DNA of 64,000 nt from Flavobacterium araucananum (GCF_002222055.1 NZ_MUGS01000001.1:1-64000), one strand, 5' to 3'. Counted from the stretch's first letter, positions 34,782 through 43,756 are shown. Notes: generated from the sequence alone by a model not told the origin. Numbers and translations: made by a program.

Positions 34782-34869
34782 TGGCGGAGAAAGAGGGATT
34801 CGAACCCCCGGACCTGTTACAGTCAACAGTTTTCAAGACTGCCGCATTCGACCGCTCTGCCATTTCTCC
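34782..34869 (-). tRNA. tRNA-Ser (anticodon UGA)
   Basis: On the minus strand the acceptor GGAGAAA (34869-34863) pairs with TTTCTCC (34792-34786), followed by the discriminator G and an encoded CCA at 34784-34782. The D-arm and an extended variable arm typical of tRNA-Ser are present. The anticodon loop CTTGAAA gives anticodon TGA, and the T loop is TTCGAAT. Its 3' end faces the conjugative element, so it is the probable insertion target. Confidence 0.96.
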
Positions 34870-35009
34870 AGTATATTGCTTTCATCTCGTGATTGCGAGT
34901 GCAAATATAAGACGCTTTTTCCGTTCTTAAAACTTTTTTCGAAACTTTTTTCAAATAACTTTCAAGTGTCTAATTATCAGTATTTCCGAAAAAGATATTT
35001 TTGAAAAAA

Positions 35010-35408
35010 TTATTCCAAGTCATCTAAAATTGGCGTTGGTTTCTTGTTTTCATCAACAGCAACAAACGAAAAAGTTCCTGAAACTACCGTTTCGCGAAGC
35101 TCCGAATACATTTGTTCCATAAAAATATCAACATGAATTTTACAACTTGTTCTTCCGACGCTATCTACTTTTGCAACTAATTCGATTAACGTTCCGGCTG
35201 GAATCGCTTTTTTAAAATCAATTTGACCTGTAGATATCGTTACTACTTTTTTACGGCTAAAACGCGTTGCACAAATAAAGGCAACTTCATCCATAAGATG
35301 AAGTGCAGTACCCCCAAATAAAGTATCATAATGATTTGTTGTACTCGGAAAAACGGCCTTAAAAATATGCGTTTCAGATTTTTTAATTCTCTCTTCTAAA
35401 GTTCCCAT
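35010..35408 (-). CDS. Acyl-CoA thioesterase (hotdog fold)
   Basis: A 132-residue cytosolic hotdog-fold protein of the YciA/BACH type. The central motif TNHYDTLFGGTALHLMDEVAFICATRF contains the helix N-terminus with the catalytic aspartate/glutamate region typical of acyl-CoA thioesterases, and VTISTGQIDFKKAIPAGTLIELVAKV forms the sheet. It hydrolyses acyl-CoA; the chain length cannot be told. It ends the chromosomal operon starting with ftsK or beyond, 3 bases after ribBA. Confidence 0.88.
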   Translation of the reverse strand: MGTLEERIKKSETHIFKAVFPSTTNHYDTLFGGTALHLMDEVAFICATRFSRKKVVTISTGQIDFKKAIPAGTLIELVAKVDSVGRTSCKIHVDIFMEQMYSELRETVVSGTFSFVAVDENKKPTPILDDLE

Positions 35409-35411
35409 GTA

Positions 35412-36548
35412 TTAATAGCTTACGTATTCAGTAATTTCAAGTCCATATCCAATCATTCCTACACGTTTTGTTTGTTCCGTGTTTGATACCAGTCTTATTT
35501 TAGAAATATCAATGTCATGCAAAATTTGAGCTCCAATTCCATAATCTTTACTATCGATGATCACTTTTGGTGCTTTCATTTTACCTTCTGCCTGTAATGT
35601 TTTTAGTTCAGCAATTCTGTTCAATAAATTTACCGCAGTCATATCCTGATTAATGAATAATACGGCACCTTTACCATTTTCATTAATAACCTTAAACATA
35701 TCATCCAGTTGTTGCTCCGCATTATTCGTTAAAGTGCCTAATAAATCATTGTTTACCTGCGAAGAATTGATTCTTGTTAAGATTGATTCTCCAAGATTCC
35801 ATGTTCCTTTTGTTAGGGCAATATGAATTTGTTTGTTTGTTGTTTGCTCGTAGGCTCTTAATCTAAAAGTTCCAAAACGGGTTTCGATATCAAAATCTTC
35901 TTTTTTTACAATCAGACTATCGTGTTGCATTCTGTAAGCAACCAAATCTTCAATCGAAACTAATTTTAAATTAAATTTTTTTGCAACTTTTACCAATTCA
36001 GGCAAACGAGACATTGTTCCGTCCTCATTTAGGATTTCACAAATTACACCAGCCGATTTAAATCCTGCAAGTCTTGCAAAGTCAATTGCGGCTTCTGTAT
36101 GTCCGGTTCTTCTTAAAACGCCACCTTGTTTGGCAACTAACGGAAAAATGTGTCCAGGTCTTGCTAATTCGTGTGGTTTGGTATTAGGATCTGTCAATGC
36201 TAAAACGGTTTTCGATCGATCAGCAGCAGAAATTCCTGTAGTTACACCATGTCCTTTTAAATCAACCGAAACAGTAAAAGCAGTTTCCATGTGATCTGTA
36301 TTATTGGTAACCATTGGTCTTAAATCTAATTCCTTGCAGCGGCTCTCTGTTAGCGGAGCGCAAATTAATCCGCGTCCGTGAGTGGCCATAAAATTGATCA
36401 TTTCAGGTGTTACTTTTTCGGCAGCAGCCAAAAAATCACCTTCATTTTCACGATCTTCATCATCGACTACAATGATTACTTTACCTTGACGAATATCTTC
36501 TATAGCTTCTTCAATGGTATTCAGTTGTATTTTTGTTGTTGACATCAT
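35412..36548 (-). CDS. ribB: 3,4-dihydroxy-2-butanone-4-phosphate synthase fused to a degenerate GTP cyclohydrolase II domain
   Basis: A 378-residue two-domain protein. Residues 1-210 are a complete RibB: DDEDRENEGD metal and substrate motif, HGRGLICAPL, GVTTGISAADR and the catalytic RPGHIFPL and RTGHTEA boxes. It makes the four-carbon unit of riboflavin from ribulose 5-phosphate. Residues about 215-378 have the RibA fold but, where RibA has three zinc cysteines, this has RINSSQVNNDLLGT and NNAEQQLD, with no cysteine, so the second half should not hydrolyse GTP. A separate ribA is expected elsewhere. Start is ATG at 36548 or 36545, touching the lptF/G stop. Confidence 0.93.
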   Translation of the reverse strand: MMSTTKIQLNTIEEAIEDIRQGKVIIVVDDEDRENEGDFLAAAEKVTPEMINFMATHGRGLICAPLTESRCKELDLRPMVTNNTDHMETAFTVSVDLKGHGVTTGISAADRSKTVLALTDPNTKPHELARPGHIFPLVAKQGGVLRRTGHTEAAIDFARLAGFKSAGVICEILNEDGTMSRLPELVKVAKKFNLKLVSIEDLVAYRMQHDSLIVKKEDFDIETRFGTFRLRAYEQTTNKQIHIALTKGTWNLGESILTRINSSQVNNDLLGTLTNNAEQQLDDMFKVINENGKGAVLFINQDMTAVNLLNRIAELKTLQAEGKMKAPKVIIDSKDYGIGAQILHDIDISKIRLVSNTEQTKRVGMIGYGLEITEYVSY

Positions 36549-38005
36549 TATTTTTGATTTTGAGCAGGAAAAAATCGCTCCGAAATTTTTTGAAATAGTT
36601 GCGATATTGGAGTTGTAATGGCATCAAAGTTTATTAATCCGTTGTCGTTTGTTGCACGATACGTTAATAATATAGCCAATGGTAACAATACAAAAGAGGA
36701 CATCCATGAACCCATAAATGGAGACATTCCACCTTCTTGTGAAAGTCTTTTTCCAAAAGTATTGATAAAATGGAATGTAATAAAGATTAAAACGGCAAAG
36801 ACAATTGGTAAACCAAGTCCGCCTTTTCGAATAATAGCACCTAATGGAGCTCCAATAAAAAACATTAGAAAGCAGGCAAAAGCAATTACAAACTTTTCGT
36901 ATAAAGCAGTTAAATGTTTATTGATTTCTCGTTGTTTGTCTTTTAAATCTTTTTGAGTGGTTTCAATTGAGTAAATGTTGCTGGTAACATTGCTGCTTGC
37001 CATTCTTAAGATGTCGGATTTCTGTTTGGTTGTATATAAAGATAAAAGATTATCAGGAAGTGATTTCTTCTTTTTGTCTGTTTTTACAATAGTAACAGGA
37101 GTTTTTCTAATTCCAACACGCTGATTGATATTCTCTGAAAATGAGATAATTTCATTTTCCAGATTTTTATTCAAAGAATCTAACGTATAGCGTAATTCGT
37201 TAACATTAAGCATCGCATTTGTGCTTCCTGAATTTTCCTTATCCTCATCAACTTTGTTCAATTCAGATAAATCTATATTGATGATCTGCTTTTTAAAAGA
37301 ACTTTTTATAAAAGGCAATTTAGCGCGATCTTCGTATTTTTTAGGGGTAACATCCTGATAGTAATATCCGTCATTTAAAACTAGTTTCAAAATACTGGAT
37401 TTTTCATTACTCATCAATTTACCATTTTTTGCCTTAATAACAGTTTTGTTTTCGCCAACGTTATTTGGTTTTTCATGAATGGTAACTCCTGTTAAAATAT
37501 TTCCGTTTTCGCCGGATTTTTTATTTACCTTAATGTTATAAAAGCCAACATCATTAAATTGTCCTTCGGCAATTGCCATTGCAGGTTTGGCCTGGGCTAT
37601 ATTTTTTCGAAAATTAATAAATTTATATTCCGCATAAGGAATTACATTGTTTGCAAACCAAAATGCAACGATACTTAAAACAAAGATAAAAACAATCAAA
37701 CCCCGCATCGCTCTCTGAAGCGATATTCCAGAAGATTTCATAGCGGCGAATTCATAATTCTCTGCCAGATTTCCAAATGTCATAATTGAAGATAATAAAA
37801 CCGACAGAGGTAAAACCAGCGGAATTATTCGGGGCATTGAGAATAAAAGGAATTTTATAACCAAAATCAAATCCAGATCTTTCCCTGCAAGTTCAGAGAT
37901 AAAGAGCCAAACGGTTTGAAGTATGAATATAAAAAAAAGGATTACAAATACCGTAGTAAATGTAATCAGGAATGTTTTTAGTAAGTATTTGTCTAAAATT
38001 TTCAA
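36548..38005 (-). CDS. LptF/LptG family permease
   Basis: A 485-residue inner membrane protein of the LPS transporter permease family (YjgP/YjgQ). Two membrane helices at the N-terminus (LDKYLLKTFLITFTTVFVIL is typical), two near residues 60-120, a large periplasmic jelly-roll domain (about 130-360), and two to three helices at the C-terminus (FVIAFACFLMFFIGAPLGAIIRKGG). LptF or LptG passes lipopolysaccharide to LptC; which one cannot be told. There is no ATG: a TTG at 38005 follows the lolA stop by a few bases and fits the family start exactly. The 3' end touches ribBA. Confidence 0.9.
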   Translation of the reverse strand: MKILDKYLLKTFLITFTTVFVILFFIFILQTVWLFISELAGKDLDLILVIKFLLFSMPRIIPLVLPLSVLLSSIMTFGNLAENYEFAAMKSSGISLQRAMRGLIVFIFVLSIVAFWFANNVIPYAEYKFINFRKNIAQAKPAMAIAEGQFNDVGFYNIKVNKKSGENGNILTGVTIHEKPNNVGENKTVIKAKNGKLMSNEKSSILKLVLNDGYYYQDVTPKKYEDRAKLPFIKSSFKKQIINIDLSELNKVDEDKENSGSTNAMLNVNELRYTLDSLNKNLENEIISFSENINQRVGIRKTPVTIVKTDKKKKSLPDNLLSLYTTKQKSDILRMASSNVTSNIYSIETTQKDLKDKQREINKHLTALYEKFVIAFACFLMFFIGAPLGAIIRKGGLGLPIVFAVLIFITFHFINTFGKRLSQEGGMSPFMGSWMSSFVLLPLAILLTYRATNDNGLINFDAITTPISQLFQKISERFFPAQNQK

Positions 38006-38013
38006 CCTTGTAA

Positions 38014-38706
38014 TTAGTCTAATTTATTGATGTAGTATTTTGGATATTTGCTCGCTACAAATGTAAATTGATTTTTTGATAAAGGCTGATTGGTTTTAAA
38101 AGAATTAACTGTTAAAGTGGTTTTTGTTCCATTTTTACCAGTTTCAATTAAATTATAGATGTGTTTTGTCTGAACATCAATACCTAAAAGGATTTCTTTT
38201 CTTTGATCTTTTGTACTTGTAGGGGCTAATTTTATGTATTGAATTTTTCTTCCTTTTACATTTTGTACAATATCCATATTGTATTTGTAGCCGGAATTAA
38301 AAAACGTAAGCATTTTTGAAGGCGTAATAGCATTATCGTCTTTCTCATTTACTTTAGAAACGGTAACTTCTTCGTCTTCTGGATTGATAGTGTAGGTTTT
38401 TTGCCCGTCGAATATTTTGGTAACACCCATAAAATTCAATACATATTGATTTCCTTTCATGGTTACATTTCCTTTACTGTCCTGATTTATATTTTCCTTA
38501 GCGTTATTCAGGGAATATTTAAAATCAATAACAATATTGTCGTAGCTTTTTATTTTAGTCGTTACTTCGTTCAATAAATCTTTGGCTTTTTTATCCTGAG
38601 CCTGAATCGAAGTGTAGCTCAAAAGCAATATAGCTGCCATTTGAAAGCACTTTTTAGTCATCTTAGTAATAGAATTGTTTTGGATTTCCTGAATTTTTGT
38701 TTTCAT
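38014..38706 (-). CDS. lolA: Outer membrane lipoprotein carrier protein LolA
   Basis: The frame opens at 38751 inside ftsK; the ATG at 38706, just after the ftsK stop, or the one at 38661 (MTKKCFQMAAILLLSYTSIQAQ, a clean signal peptide) is the real start. The mature protein of about 190 residues has the LolA-like half-barrel: IVIDFKYSLNNAKENINQDS, KGNQYVLNFMGVTKIFDGQKT and DVQTKHIYNLIE. It carries lipoproteins across the periplasm. It sits between ftsK and lptF/G, so envelope transport genes are grouped. Confidence 0.88.
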   Translation of the reverse strand: MKTKIQEIQNNSITKMTKKCFQMAAILLLSYTSIQAQDKKAKDLLNEVTTKIKSYDNIVIDFKYSLNNAKENINQDSKGNVTMKGNQYVLNFMGVTKIFDGQKTYTINPEDEEVTVSKVNEKDDNAITPSKMLTFFNSGYKYNMDIVQNVKGRKIQYIKLAPTSTKDQRKEILLGIDVQTKHIYNLIETGKNGTKTTLTVNSFKTNQPLSKNQFTFVASKYPKYYINKLD

Positions 38707-38713
38707 GATGGGA

Positions 38714-41161
38714 TTAATTTTGTTCATTATTAAAAAATTGATCAAGAGCACTTAAGTCAGATATATTCACACTTCTAGCTTTACTGCCTTCAAACGGACC
38801 AACAATTCCAGCTGCTTCCAGCTGATCGATCAAACGACCGGCTCTGTTGTAACCCAATTTTAATTTTCTTTGCAATAATGAAGCTGAACCTTGTTGTGCA
38901 TTTACAATGATCTCAGCAGCTTCTCTAAATAAGGTATCTCTTTCAGAAATATCCATATCAAGATTGATGCCAGTTTCTTCTCCAACAAACTCTGGAAGCA
39001 AATAAGCTGTGGCGTATGCTTTTTGCGAACCAATAAAATCCGTAATTTTTTCGACCTCCGGAGTGTCAATAAAGGCACATTGTACACGAACCACATCGTT
39101 CCCGTTAGTATATAATAAATCTCCTCTACCTATTAACTGATCAGCTCCTTGTGTGTCTAAAATGGTTCTGGAGTCAATTTTTGAAGTTACTCTAAAGGCA
39201 ATTCTGGCAGGAAAATTCGCTTTAATCAAACCTGTAATAACATTTACAGATGGTCTTTGTGTCGCAATAATTAAGTGAATACCAATAGCACGAGCTAACT
39301 GGGCCAAACGTGCAATTGGAATTTCGACTTCTTTACCTGCCGTCATAATCAAATCGGCAAACTCATCGACAACTAATATAATGTAAGGCAAAAAGCGATG
39401 TCCGGCTTCCGGATTTAACTTTCGGGCTTTAAATTTATCGTTATATTCTTTAATATTACGAACCATAGCATCTTTTAACAACGAATAACGATTATCCATT
39501 TCGACACAAAGTGAGTTTAAGGTGTTAACTACCTTTGCATTGTCAGTAATAATAGCATCTTCGGTATCCGGAAGCTTGGCTAAATAATGTCTTTCAATTT
39601 TATTAAAGAGGGTTAACTCTACTTTTTTAGGATCCACTAAAACGAATTTTACTTCGGCTGGATGTTTTTTGTATAAAAGAGATGTCAGAACAGCATTTAG
39701 TCCAACAGATTTTCCTTGTCCAGTAGCTCCAGCCATCAATAAGTGAGGCATTTTGGCTAGATCGACAACAAATGTTTCGTTCGAAATTGTTTTTCCCAGA
39801 GCAATTGGTAATTCCATTTCGGCTTCCTGAAATTTCGCTGATCCAATAACGCTTTTCATCGAAACCATAGTAGGGTTCTTGTTTGGAACCTCAATACCAA
39901 TCGTTCCTTTTCCTGGAATTGGTGCGATAATACGAATTCCTAATGCTGATAATGATAAGGCAATATCATCTTCTAAACTTTTAATTTTAGAAATTCTTAT
40001 TCCCGCTTCCGGTACAATTTCATATAAAGTTACAGATGGACCAACCGTTGCTTTTATCTGTGCAATTTCGATTTTATAGTTACGAAGTGTATCTACAATT
40101 TTATTTTTATTCTCTTCTAACTCTTCCTGATTTATGGTAATTCCGCCAGTCGAATATTCTTTTAATAAATCGATGGTTGGAAATTTATAATTTGATAAAT
40201 CAAGAGTAGGATCAAATAATCCAAAATCGGCAACCAGGCGAGAGGCCAGGTTTTCTTCGATAATATCTTCTTCCTCTGCTTTTTCAATAACAAATTCTTC
40301 GGTATGAACCGGAGTAGTTACTTTAACAGGGTTTATATCCATTTGCAAAGGTTTTAAAACCGGATTTAAATCAATTTCTGAAGAGTGATTGATGGTGGGT
40401 TTTAAAGCTTCTTTGTTAATTTCGAATTGTGTAACATCAGATTTTAAATGAATGTTATCTAATTCAGGATCTTCTTCAATAGCAAATTCTTCCAGATTAT
40501 AAGCACTTTCTGCTTGTTGTGGTTTTAGAGAACTTAACTCTGATTTGAATTCTTTTTTGGTAGAATCAAAGTAAGATTGAATTTTCTCTGGGGATAATTT
40601 TATTTTAAAGATTAAATAAATGATCAGTCCAAAAAGTAAAGTCAATAAGGTACCTGTTTTTCCAATATAATCCTGTAGGAATAAATTAAGTTCGTAACCA
40701 ATCGTTCCGCCCAATTCTGGAGCCGAAGTAGCAAAAAATCCAAATAAAACAGAAACAATAATAATAGCAAATAAGTCCCAGAACCAGATGTTTTTTAGTT
40801 TTTTAAGAGATAACTCTAAGGCTAAAAACATTCCCGTTAAGAAAAATAAACGCACTAATACAAATGAAGCAAGTCCAAAACCTCTATATACGATAAGATC
40901 GGCAAGAAAAGCGCCAAATTTGCCAAGCCAGTTTTGTACCACTTCAGAGCGATCGCCAAGCTGGCTTACCGCACTTTGGTCAGTTTGCCATTGTCCGTTG
41001 ACATAAAAAGAAATAAATGCAACTAATAATGCGATAGAAAATAGTACCAAAAGGCAACCCAAAACAAAACGTTGTTGTTTGTTGGGTCTCCAGGATTTTA
41101 AAGTCTCCGTTTTTGATTCGTTTTTTTTGTCTACAGCTTCTTTTTTTGTTGTTTTTGCCAT
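38714..41161 (-). CDS. ftsK: DNA translocase FtsK/SpoIIIE
   Basis: An 815-residue protein: four N-terminal membrane helices (residues about 30-200), an acidic linker (about 210-330), the RecA-like motor with Walker A GATGQGKSVGLN near 477 and Walker B ILVVDEFADLIM near 600, and a C-terminal winged-helix gamma domain (about 750-805, LQRKLKLGYNRAGRLIDQLE) that reads orienting sequences. It pumps chromosome dimers through the closing septum. It heads the run of genes down to the thioesterase. Confidence 0.96.
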   Translation of the reverse strand: MAKTTKKEAVDKKNESKTETLKSWRPNKQQRFVLGCLLVLFSIALLVAFISFYVNGQWQTDQSAVSQLGDRSEVVQNWLGKFGAFLADLIVYRGFGLASFVLVRLFFLTGMFLALELSLKKLKNIWFWDLFAIIIVSVLFGFFATSAPELGGTIGYELNLFLQDYIGKTGTLLTLLFGLIIYLIFKIKLSPEKIQSYFDSTKKEFKSELSSLKPQQAESAYNLEEFAIEEDPELDNIHLKSDVTQFEINKEALKPTINHSSEIDLNPVLKPLQMDINPVKVTTPVHTEEFVIEKAEEEDIIEENLASRLVADFGLFDPTLDLSNYKFPTIDLLKEYSTGGITINQEELEENKNKIVDTLRNYKIEIAQIKATVGPSVTLYEIVPEAGIRISKIKSLEDDIALSLSALGIRIIAPIPGKGTIGIEVPNKNPTMVSMKSVIGSAKFQEAEMELPIALGKTISNETFVVDLAKMPHLLMAGATGQGKSVGLNAVLTSLLYKKHPAEVKFVLVDPKKVELTLFNKIERHYLAKLPDTEDAIITDNAKVVNTLNSLCVEMDNRYSLLKDAMVRNIKEYNDKFKARKLNPEAGHRFLPYIILVVDEFADLIMTAGKEVEIPIARLAQLARAIGIHLIIATQRPSVNVITGLIKANFPARIAFRVTSKIDSRTILDTQGADQLIGRGDLLYTNGNDVVRVQCAFIDTPEVEKITDFIGSQKAYATAYLLPEFVGEETGINLDMDISERDTLFREAAEIIVNAQQGSASLLQRKLKLGYNRAGRLIDQLEAAGIVGPFEGSKARSVNISDLSALDQFFNNEQN

Positions 41162-41178
41162 TCTTGCGTTCCTGTTGC

Positions 41179-41553
41179 CTATATAAATTTTGGGATATAA
41201 ATAATCAAGCCTATTGCGATTGCTGTCATTGCGGCAAAAAATACCGCTCCTGCAGCAATATCTTTAATAAATCCGATTCGTTTGCTGTAATCAGGGTGTA
41301 TAAAATCAGCAATTTTTTCAACTGCTGTATTGAGTCCTTCAACGCTTAAAACCAAACCTATTGCTAAGGTTTGACAAAGCCATTCTGTTTGTGTAATGTG
41401 AAAATAAAACCCGGCAATGGTCATCAAAATCCCTAACGAGAATTGAACCATAATGCTGTGTTCTGTTCGAATAAGTTTTACAGCTCCGTTAAATGCATAA
41501 GTCATGCTTTTTAAGCGGCCAGTAACAAAGGTATTATCTTTTTGAAATTCCAT
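41179..41553 (-). CDS. dgkA: Diacylglycerol/undecaprenol kinase family protein
   Basis: A 124-residue membrane protein with three helices and the family signature VEGLNTAVEKIADF (near residues 70-84), in which the glutamate and asparagine are catalytic; HPDYSKRIGFIKDIAAGAV follows. It phosphorylates a lipid alcohol at the membrane: undecaprenol in Gram-positives, diacylglycerol in E. coli. Which substrate applies cannot be told from sequence. It lies 17 bases upstream of ftsK and 10 downstream of tpx. Confidence 0.9.
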   Translation of the reverse strand: MEFQKDNTFVTGRLKSMTYAFNGAVKLIRTEHSIMVQFSLGILMTIAGFYFHITQTEWLCQTLAIGLVLSVEGLNTAVEKIADFIHPDYSKRIGFIKDIAAGAVFFAAMTAIAIGLIIYIPKFI

Positions 41554-41562
41554 TTATAGGTA

Positions 41563-42060
41563 TTATAGTGCTGCTAAAGCTGCTTCGTAATTTGGTTCGT
41601 TTGCGATTTCAGCAACTTGTTCAGTATGTGTGATTTTTCCGTTTTCATCAACAACAATAATCACTCTTGAGTGTAAACCGGCTAATGGTCCGTCAACGAT
41701 TTCTAAACCATTTGTTTTACCAAAAGTTCCTTCTTGAAAATCAGATAAGTTTACTACATTCTCTAATCCTTCAGCACCGCAAAAACGTTTTTGAGCAAAT
41801 GGTAAATCTCTTGAAATGCATAAAACAGTTGTATTTTCTAAATTGCTTGCACTTTCGTTAAATTTTCTAACAGATGTTGCACAAGTCCCCGTATCAACAC
41901 TTGGAAAAATGTTTAAAACTAATTTTTTTCCTGCGAAGTTACTTAATGAAGCAACAGATAAATCGTTTTGTACTAATTTGAAATCAGCAAGTTGTGATCC
42001 AACTGTTGGTAATTCGCCTGAAGTATGAACTGGATTTCCTCCTAATGTTATTGAAGCCAT
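41563..42060 (-). CDS. tpx: Thiol peroxidase (Tpx, atypical 2-Cys peroxiredoxin)
   Basis: A 165-residue protein with the Tpx signature. The peroxidatic cysteine is Cys60 in PSVDTGTCATSVRKF, and the resolving cysteine is Cys94 in FAQKRFCGAEG, the spacing of Tpx. It reduces hydrogen peroxide and small organic peroxides using thioredoxin; a thioredoxin gene lies 540 bases upstream. A TACTTTTG element (complement of 42086-42093) upstream fits a Bacteroidota -7 box. Confidence 0.95.
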   Translation of the reverse strand: MASITLGGNPVHTSGELPTVGSQLADFKLVQNDLSVASLSNFAGKKLVLNIFPSVDTGTCATSVRKFNESASNLENTTVLCISRDLPFAQKRFCGAEGLENVVNLSDFQEGTFGKTNGLEIVDGPLAGLHSRVIIVVDENGKITHTEQVAEIANEPNYEAALAAL

Positions 42061-42189
42061 GATGTTTGTTTAAATTAATGAGGTTCAAAAGTAAGGATTA
42101 ATATTTGAATCTAAAAGTATTTGTTATGGGTTGTGAGTAGAATTAGGCTAGTTTTAAGATTAGAAAAAAAACAAAAAATCAAGTGTATA

Positions 42190-42225
42190 AAAAAAAGCGT
42201 CATCTTATGCAGAAAACGCTTTTTA
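42190..42225 (-). terminator. Terminator of the DUF6952 gene
   Basis: AAAAAAGCGT and ACGCTTTTT form a stem around a 15-base loop, with the T run on the minus strand, 31 bases beyond the stop of the DUF6952-like gene. Confidence 0.75.
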
Positions 42226-42255
42226 AGTCATGTTTTTTTTATTTGTAGTGCTCGA

Positions 42256-42513
42256 TTATTTGTCGATAGAGCCTAAAACACGTTTCATAAACGCATTTAA
42301 AGCTTCTTTTTTGTCTGTGCCCTGAACGACCATTTTGTGTACTTCAAGAGCGCCATACATATTGGATATTAATTCACCAATTACATCTAATTCTTCATCT
42401 TTTAGAGACGGAATCTCTGTCATTGCTTCCAGGACTTCGATCGTTTCAATGATATAATCCTGATCGTTTTCTTCGATAAATTGGGTTAATTGCTTTATTA
42501 CGGGTAATTTCAT
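42256..42513 (-). CDS. DUF6952-like conserved small protein
   Basis: An 85-residue acidic helical protein (EVLEAMTEIPSLKDEELDVIGELISNMYGALEVHKM). It belongs, by my recollection, to the DUF6952 family, which in Flavobacteriia sits next to a thioredoxin gene, as here (85 bases). No catalytic residue; function unknown. It ends in the terminator at 42190. Confidence 0.75.
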   Translation of the reverse strand: MKLPVIKQLTQFIEENDQDYIIETIEVLEAMTEIPSLKDEELDVIGELISNMYGALEVHKMVVQGTDKKEALNAFMKRVLGSIDK

Positions 42514-42597
42514 TTTTCTTGATTTTTAGATTACTCGATTATTGGATTTTTAGATAAGATTCAAAAAATCTAACAGTCTAAAAACCTAATTATCTAT

Positions 42598-42906
42598 TTA
42601 CGCAATTGCGCTTACCAAGTCGATTAAAACTTCTTGCTTGTTGGTTTGGGTTTCTCCAACTAATTTTCCGTTTACGAAAGTTGCAAAAGTAGGCAAGTTG
42701 CTTACATTGGCTAATTTTCTTGATTCCGGAGAATTTTCAGCATCTACCAAAACAAAAGTGATAGCTTCATTTTCTGTTGCTAATTTTTTGAATTTTGGTT
42801 TCATAATACGGCAATTTCCACACCATGAAGCTGAATATTGTACTACTACTTTTTCGTTTTTAGCAACTAAATCTGCTAACGTATCTTCGTTTAAGTCGAT
42901 TAACAT
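42598..42906 (-). CDS. Thioredoxin family protein
   Basis: A 102-residue single-domain thioredoxin. The active site is WCGNC (Cys29 and Cys32) instead of the usual WCGPC, and the cis-proline is Pro72 in NLPTFATF. The change at the third position alters redox potential, so it may be a specialised reductant for the neighbouring peroxidases (tpx, peroxiredoxin). Cytosolic; no signal peptide. Confidence 0.9.
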   Translation of the reverse strand: MLIDLNEDTLADLVAKNEKVVVQYSASWCGNCRIMKPKFKKLATENEAITFVLVDAENSPESRKLANVSNLPTFATFVNGKLVGETQTNKQEVLIDLVSAIA

Positions 42907-42924
42907 TTGTTTATTTTTTAAGGT

Positions 42925-43100
42925 TCAAAGCAGCAAAGGTTCAAAGGAACAAAGTTTTTTTAAACTTCGTTTATCTTTTACGCTCTGTAGCTTTGTATGT
43001 TTTTGAATAATTTTAAAGTAGCAAAGGTTCAAAAGAACAAAGTTTTTAAACTTTGTTATAGAGCAGCAAAAACCTTTGCAACTCAGTACCTCTGAACCTT
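42925..43100. repeat. Dispersed GGTTCAAAGG-type repeats
   Basis: The spacer has two related copies of AGCAAAGGTTCAAAGGAAC (near 42931 and 43020) and a reverse copy (ACCTCTGAACCTTTG) near 43088. Related words recur at 55063-55082 and 62690-62725. They are non-coding and lie between transcription units, like repetitive intergenic elements of Flavobacteriaceae. Confidence 0.55.
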
Positions 43101-43117
43101 TGTACCTTTATAAAAAA

Positions 43118-43756
43118 TTAGTTTGCGCTCAAATATTCAGCAGTACTAACTCTGTCAGCAGACATAGCTTCTTTTCCAGCTTCCCAGTTTGCAGGACAAA
43201 CTTCTCCTTTTTCCTGAATGTGAGTATAAGCATCAACCATACGTAAATATTCGTTTACATTACGACCTAATGGCATATCGTTTACACTTTCGTGGAAAAT
43301 TTTTCCAGTCTCATCAATAAGGTAAGTAGCTCTGTAAGTTACATTTGAACCTTCGATGATAACTGAGTCAGTATCTTCGCTGTAGCTTGTAGCTTCGATA
43401 TCAAGGATACCTAAAATATTTGCTAAGTTACGGTTTGTATCTGCCAGGATTGGGTAAGTTACACCTTCGATTCCACCATTGTTTTTTGGAGTATTTAACC
43501 AGGCAAAGTGTACTTCGTTTGTATCACAAGAAGCTCCGATTACGATAGTATTTCTTTTTTCAAATTCTGGTAATGCAGCTTGAAAGGCGTGTAATTCAGT
43601 TGGACATACAAAAGTGAAATCTTTTGGGTACCAAAACAATACTACTTTTTTTTTGTTGTTTACTGCTTCTTCAAAGATGTTGATTTTTAAGTTGTCACCC
43701 ATTTCTGAGATAGCATCTACTGCAATACTTGGGAATTTTTTTCCTACTAAAGACAT
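43118..43756 (-). CDS. 2-Cys peroxiredoxin (AhpC/Prx type)
   Basis: A 212-residue protein. The peroxidatic Cys51 is in FTFVCPTELHAF and the resolving Cys187 in GEVCPANWEAGKEAM, as in typical 2-Cys peroxiredoxins. It detoxifies hydrogen peroxide and alkyl hydroperoxides. A good Bacteroidota promoter lies upstream at 43793-43825. Together with tpx and the thioredoxin it forms a peroxide-defence group on one strand, although each has its own spacer and is probably transcribed separately. Confidence 0.95.
   Translation of the reverse strand: MSLVGKKFPSIAVDAISEMGDNLKINIFEEAVNNKKKVVLFWYPKDFTFVCPTELHAFQAALPEFEKRNTIVIGASCDTNEVHFAWLNTPKNNGGIEGVTYPILADTNRNLANILGILDIEATSYSEDTDSVIIEGSNVTYRATYLIDETGKIFHESVNDMPLGRNVNEYLRMVDAYTHIQEKGEVCPANWEAGKEAMSADRVSTAEYLSAN

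Noticed and set aside
34768..35004. Open frame on the plus strand starting near a tRNA gene
   Set aside because: It covers the tRNA-Ser gene in antisense and has no protein-like composition.
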